Shown: positions 12,695 through 13,295 of the stretch, piece by piece
Numbering within the stretch: the first letter of the stretch is position 1
How the letters are laid out: every line of letters begins with the position of its first letter
Source of the DNA: an uncultured Lachnospiraceae bacterium
GTDB lineage: Bacteria; Bacillota; Clostridia; Lachnospirales; Lachnospiraceae
Length of the DNA stretch: 13,295 bases
Assembly (NCBI GenBank): GCA_910584725.1
Contig: CAJUBE010000057.1
Location: 1-13,295, forward strand
Direction: 5' to 3'
Position numbers and translations under genes: made by a program
Notes under the pieces: generated by a model
What the model was told of the DNA's origin: nothing
Databases searched by the model: none
Seen by the model: the letters and a program-made list of their open reading frames with translations, nothing else

Positions 12695-13295
12695 ATGGGA
12701 ATCTACGAAGAATTACAGGCGAGAGGGCTTCTCGCACAGCTCACAGACGCGGAGGAGATCCGCGATCTGATCAACAACGGAAAGGCGACCTTTTATATCG
12801 GGTTTGATCCCACGGCGGACAGTCTGCATGTGGGGCACTTCATGGCGTTATGTCTGATGAAGAGACTGCAGGAGGCGGGCAATAAGCCGATCGCCCTGAT
12901 CGGCGGCGGCACGGCTATGATCGGCGATCCTTCCGGGCGGACGGACATGCGTTCCATGATGACGAAGGAGACCATCGAGCACAACTGCGAGTGCTTCAAG
13001 AAACAGATGAGCCGTTTTATCGACTTTTCCGAGGGCAAGGCGCTGATGGTGAACAACGCGGACTGGCTGCTCGACTTAAACTATGTGGAGTTTATCAGGG
13101 ACGTGGGGGCGTGCTTTTCCGTGAACAATATGCTCCGCGCGGAGTGCTATAAGCAGAGAATGGAGAAGGGCTTAAGCTTTCTTGAATTTAACTATATGAT
13201 CATGCAGAGCTACGATTTTCTGGAGCTTTACAAGAGATACGGCTGCAACATGCAGTTTGGCGGGGACGACCAGTGGAGCAACATGCTGGGCGGCA
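12695..13295 (+). CDS. tyrS: Tyrosyl-tRNA synthetase, 3'-truncated by the window end
   Basis: The first 200 residues of a class I tyrosyl-tRNA synthetase, which charges tRNA-Tyr with tyrosine in the cytosol. Seen are YIGFDPTADSLHVGH (34-48, with the HIGH-type motif HVGH at 45-48), LIGGGTAMIGDPSGR (68-82), NYMIMQSYDF in the middle, and FGGDDQWSNM near the cut, all signatures of bacterial TyrRS. The KMSKS loop and the tRNA-binding C-terminal S4-like domain lie beyond 13295. AAAGGAG (12680-12686) precedes the ATG at a good distance. It is controlled by the tyrosine T-box upstream. It is not a pseudogene as far as visible; the reading frame is open to the window edge. Confidence 0.96.
   Translation, partial: MGIYEELQARGLLAQLTDAEEIRDLINNGKATFYIGFDPTADSLHVGHFMALCLMKRLQEAGNKPIALIGGGTAMIGDPSGRTDMRSMMTKETIEHNCECFKKQMSRFIDFSEGKALMVNNADWLLDLNYVEFIRDVGACFSVNNMLRAECYKQRMEKGLSFLEFNYMIMQSYDFLELYKRYGCNMQFGGDDQWSNMLGG

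Noticed and set aside
1..13295. CRISPR array, tRNA or rRNA genes, phage genes
   Set aside because: No regularly spaced repeats, no tRNA cloverleaf with a GTTCGA-type arm, and no phage or rRNA signatures were seen on either strand.

Overview
The window looks like chromosome from an anaerobic, low-to-moderate-GC Firmicute, most likely a gut-type Clostridia such as Lachnospiraceae. The signs are strong AGGAGG-type ribosome binding sites, a T-box-controlled tyrS, a ferredoxin-linked 2-oxoacid oxidoreductase, and a MoxR/VWA pair typical of that group. This placement is inference from gene content.

Layout. Positions 1-97 hold a probable IS256-type insertion sequence end and a 41-nt palindrome. A 56-residue hypothetical gene (98-268, minus) and metF (362-1198, minus) follow. 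A divergent spacer rich in small palindromes (1199-1548) separates metF from a MoxR AAA+ ATPase (1549-2367) and a CoxE-like VWA protein (2489-3685), which end at a clear terminator. The core of the window is a seven-gene plus-strand cluster (3882-12053): PaaI-type thioesterase, acyl-CoA synthetase, sodium:solute symporter, iorA, iorB, phenylacetate-CoA ligase (paaK) and a double-ACT-domain protein. Its leading promoter lies inside an inverted repeat that looks like an operator. After it come a promoter, a tyrosine T-box leader with specifier UAC, a 175-nt multi-hairpin element, and tyrS, which is cut by the window end.

How the genes fit together. IorAB would oxidatively decarboxylate aryl-2-oxoacids made from phenylalanine, tyrosine or tryptophan, giving arylacetyl-CoA and reduced ferredoxin. 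PaaK, the second ligase and the thioesterase give several routes between the CoA thioester and the free acid, one of which could yield ATP if PaaK runs backwards. The symporter could carry the acid or a precursor, and the ACT protein may sense an amino acid or aromatic ligand. This would be an aromatic amino-acid fermentation and aryl-acid module. The iorAB-paaK-ACT core is a familiar association; the added ligase, thioesterase and symporter are the less ordinary part.

The most unusual non-coding signal is a set of strong nested palindromes between genes: 7622-7714 (symporter/iorA), 9482-9608 (iorA/iorB, flanked by an exact 11-bp direct repeat that includes the iorA stop codon) and 12492-12666 (T-box/tyrS). 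They lack U-tracts, share a GAGAATGC...GCATTCTC module in two cases, and look like small mobile palindromic elements or structured RNAs rather than plain terminators.
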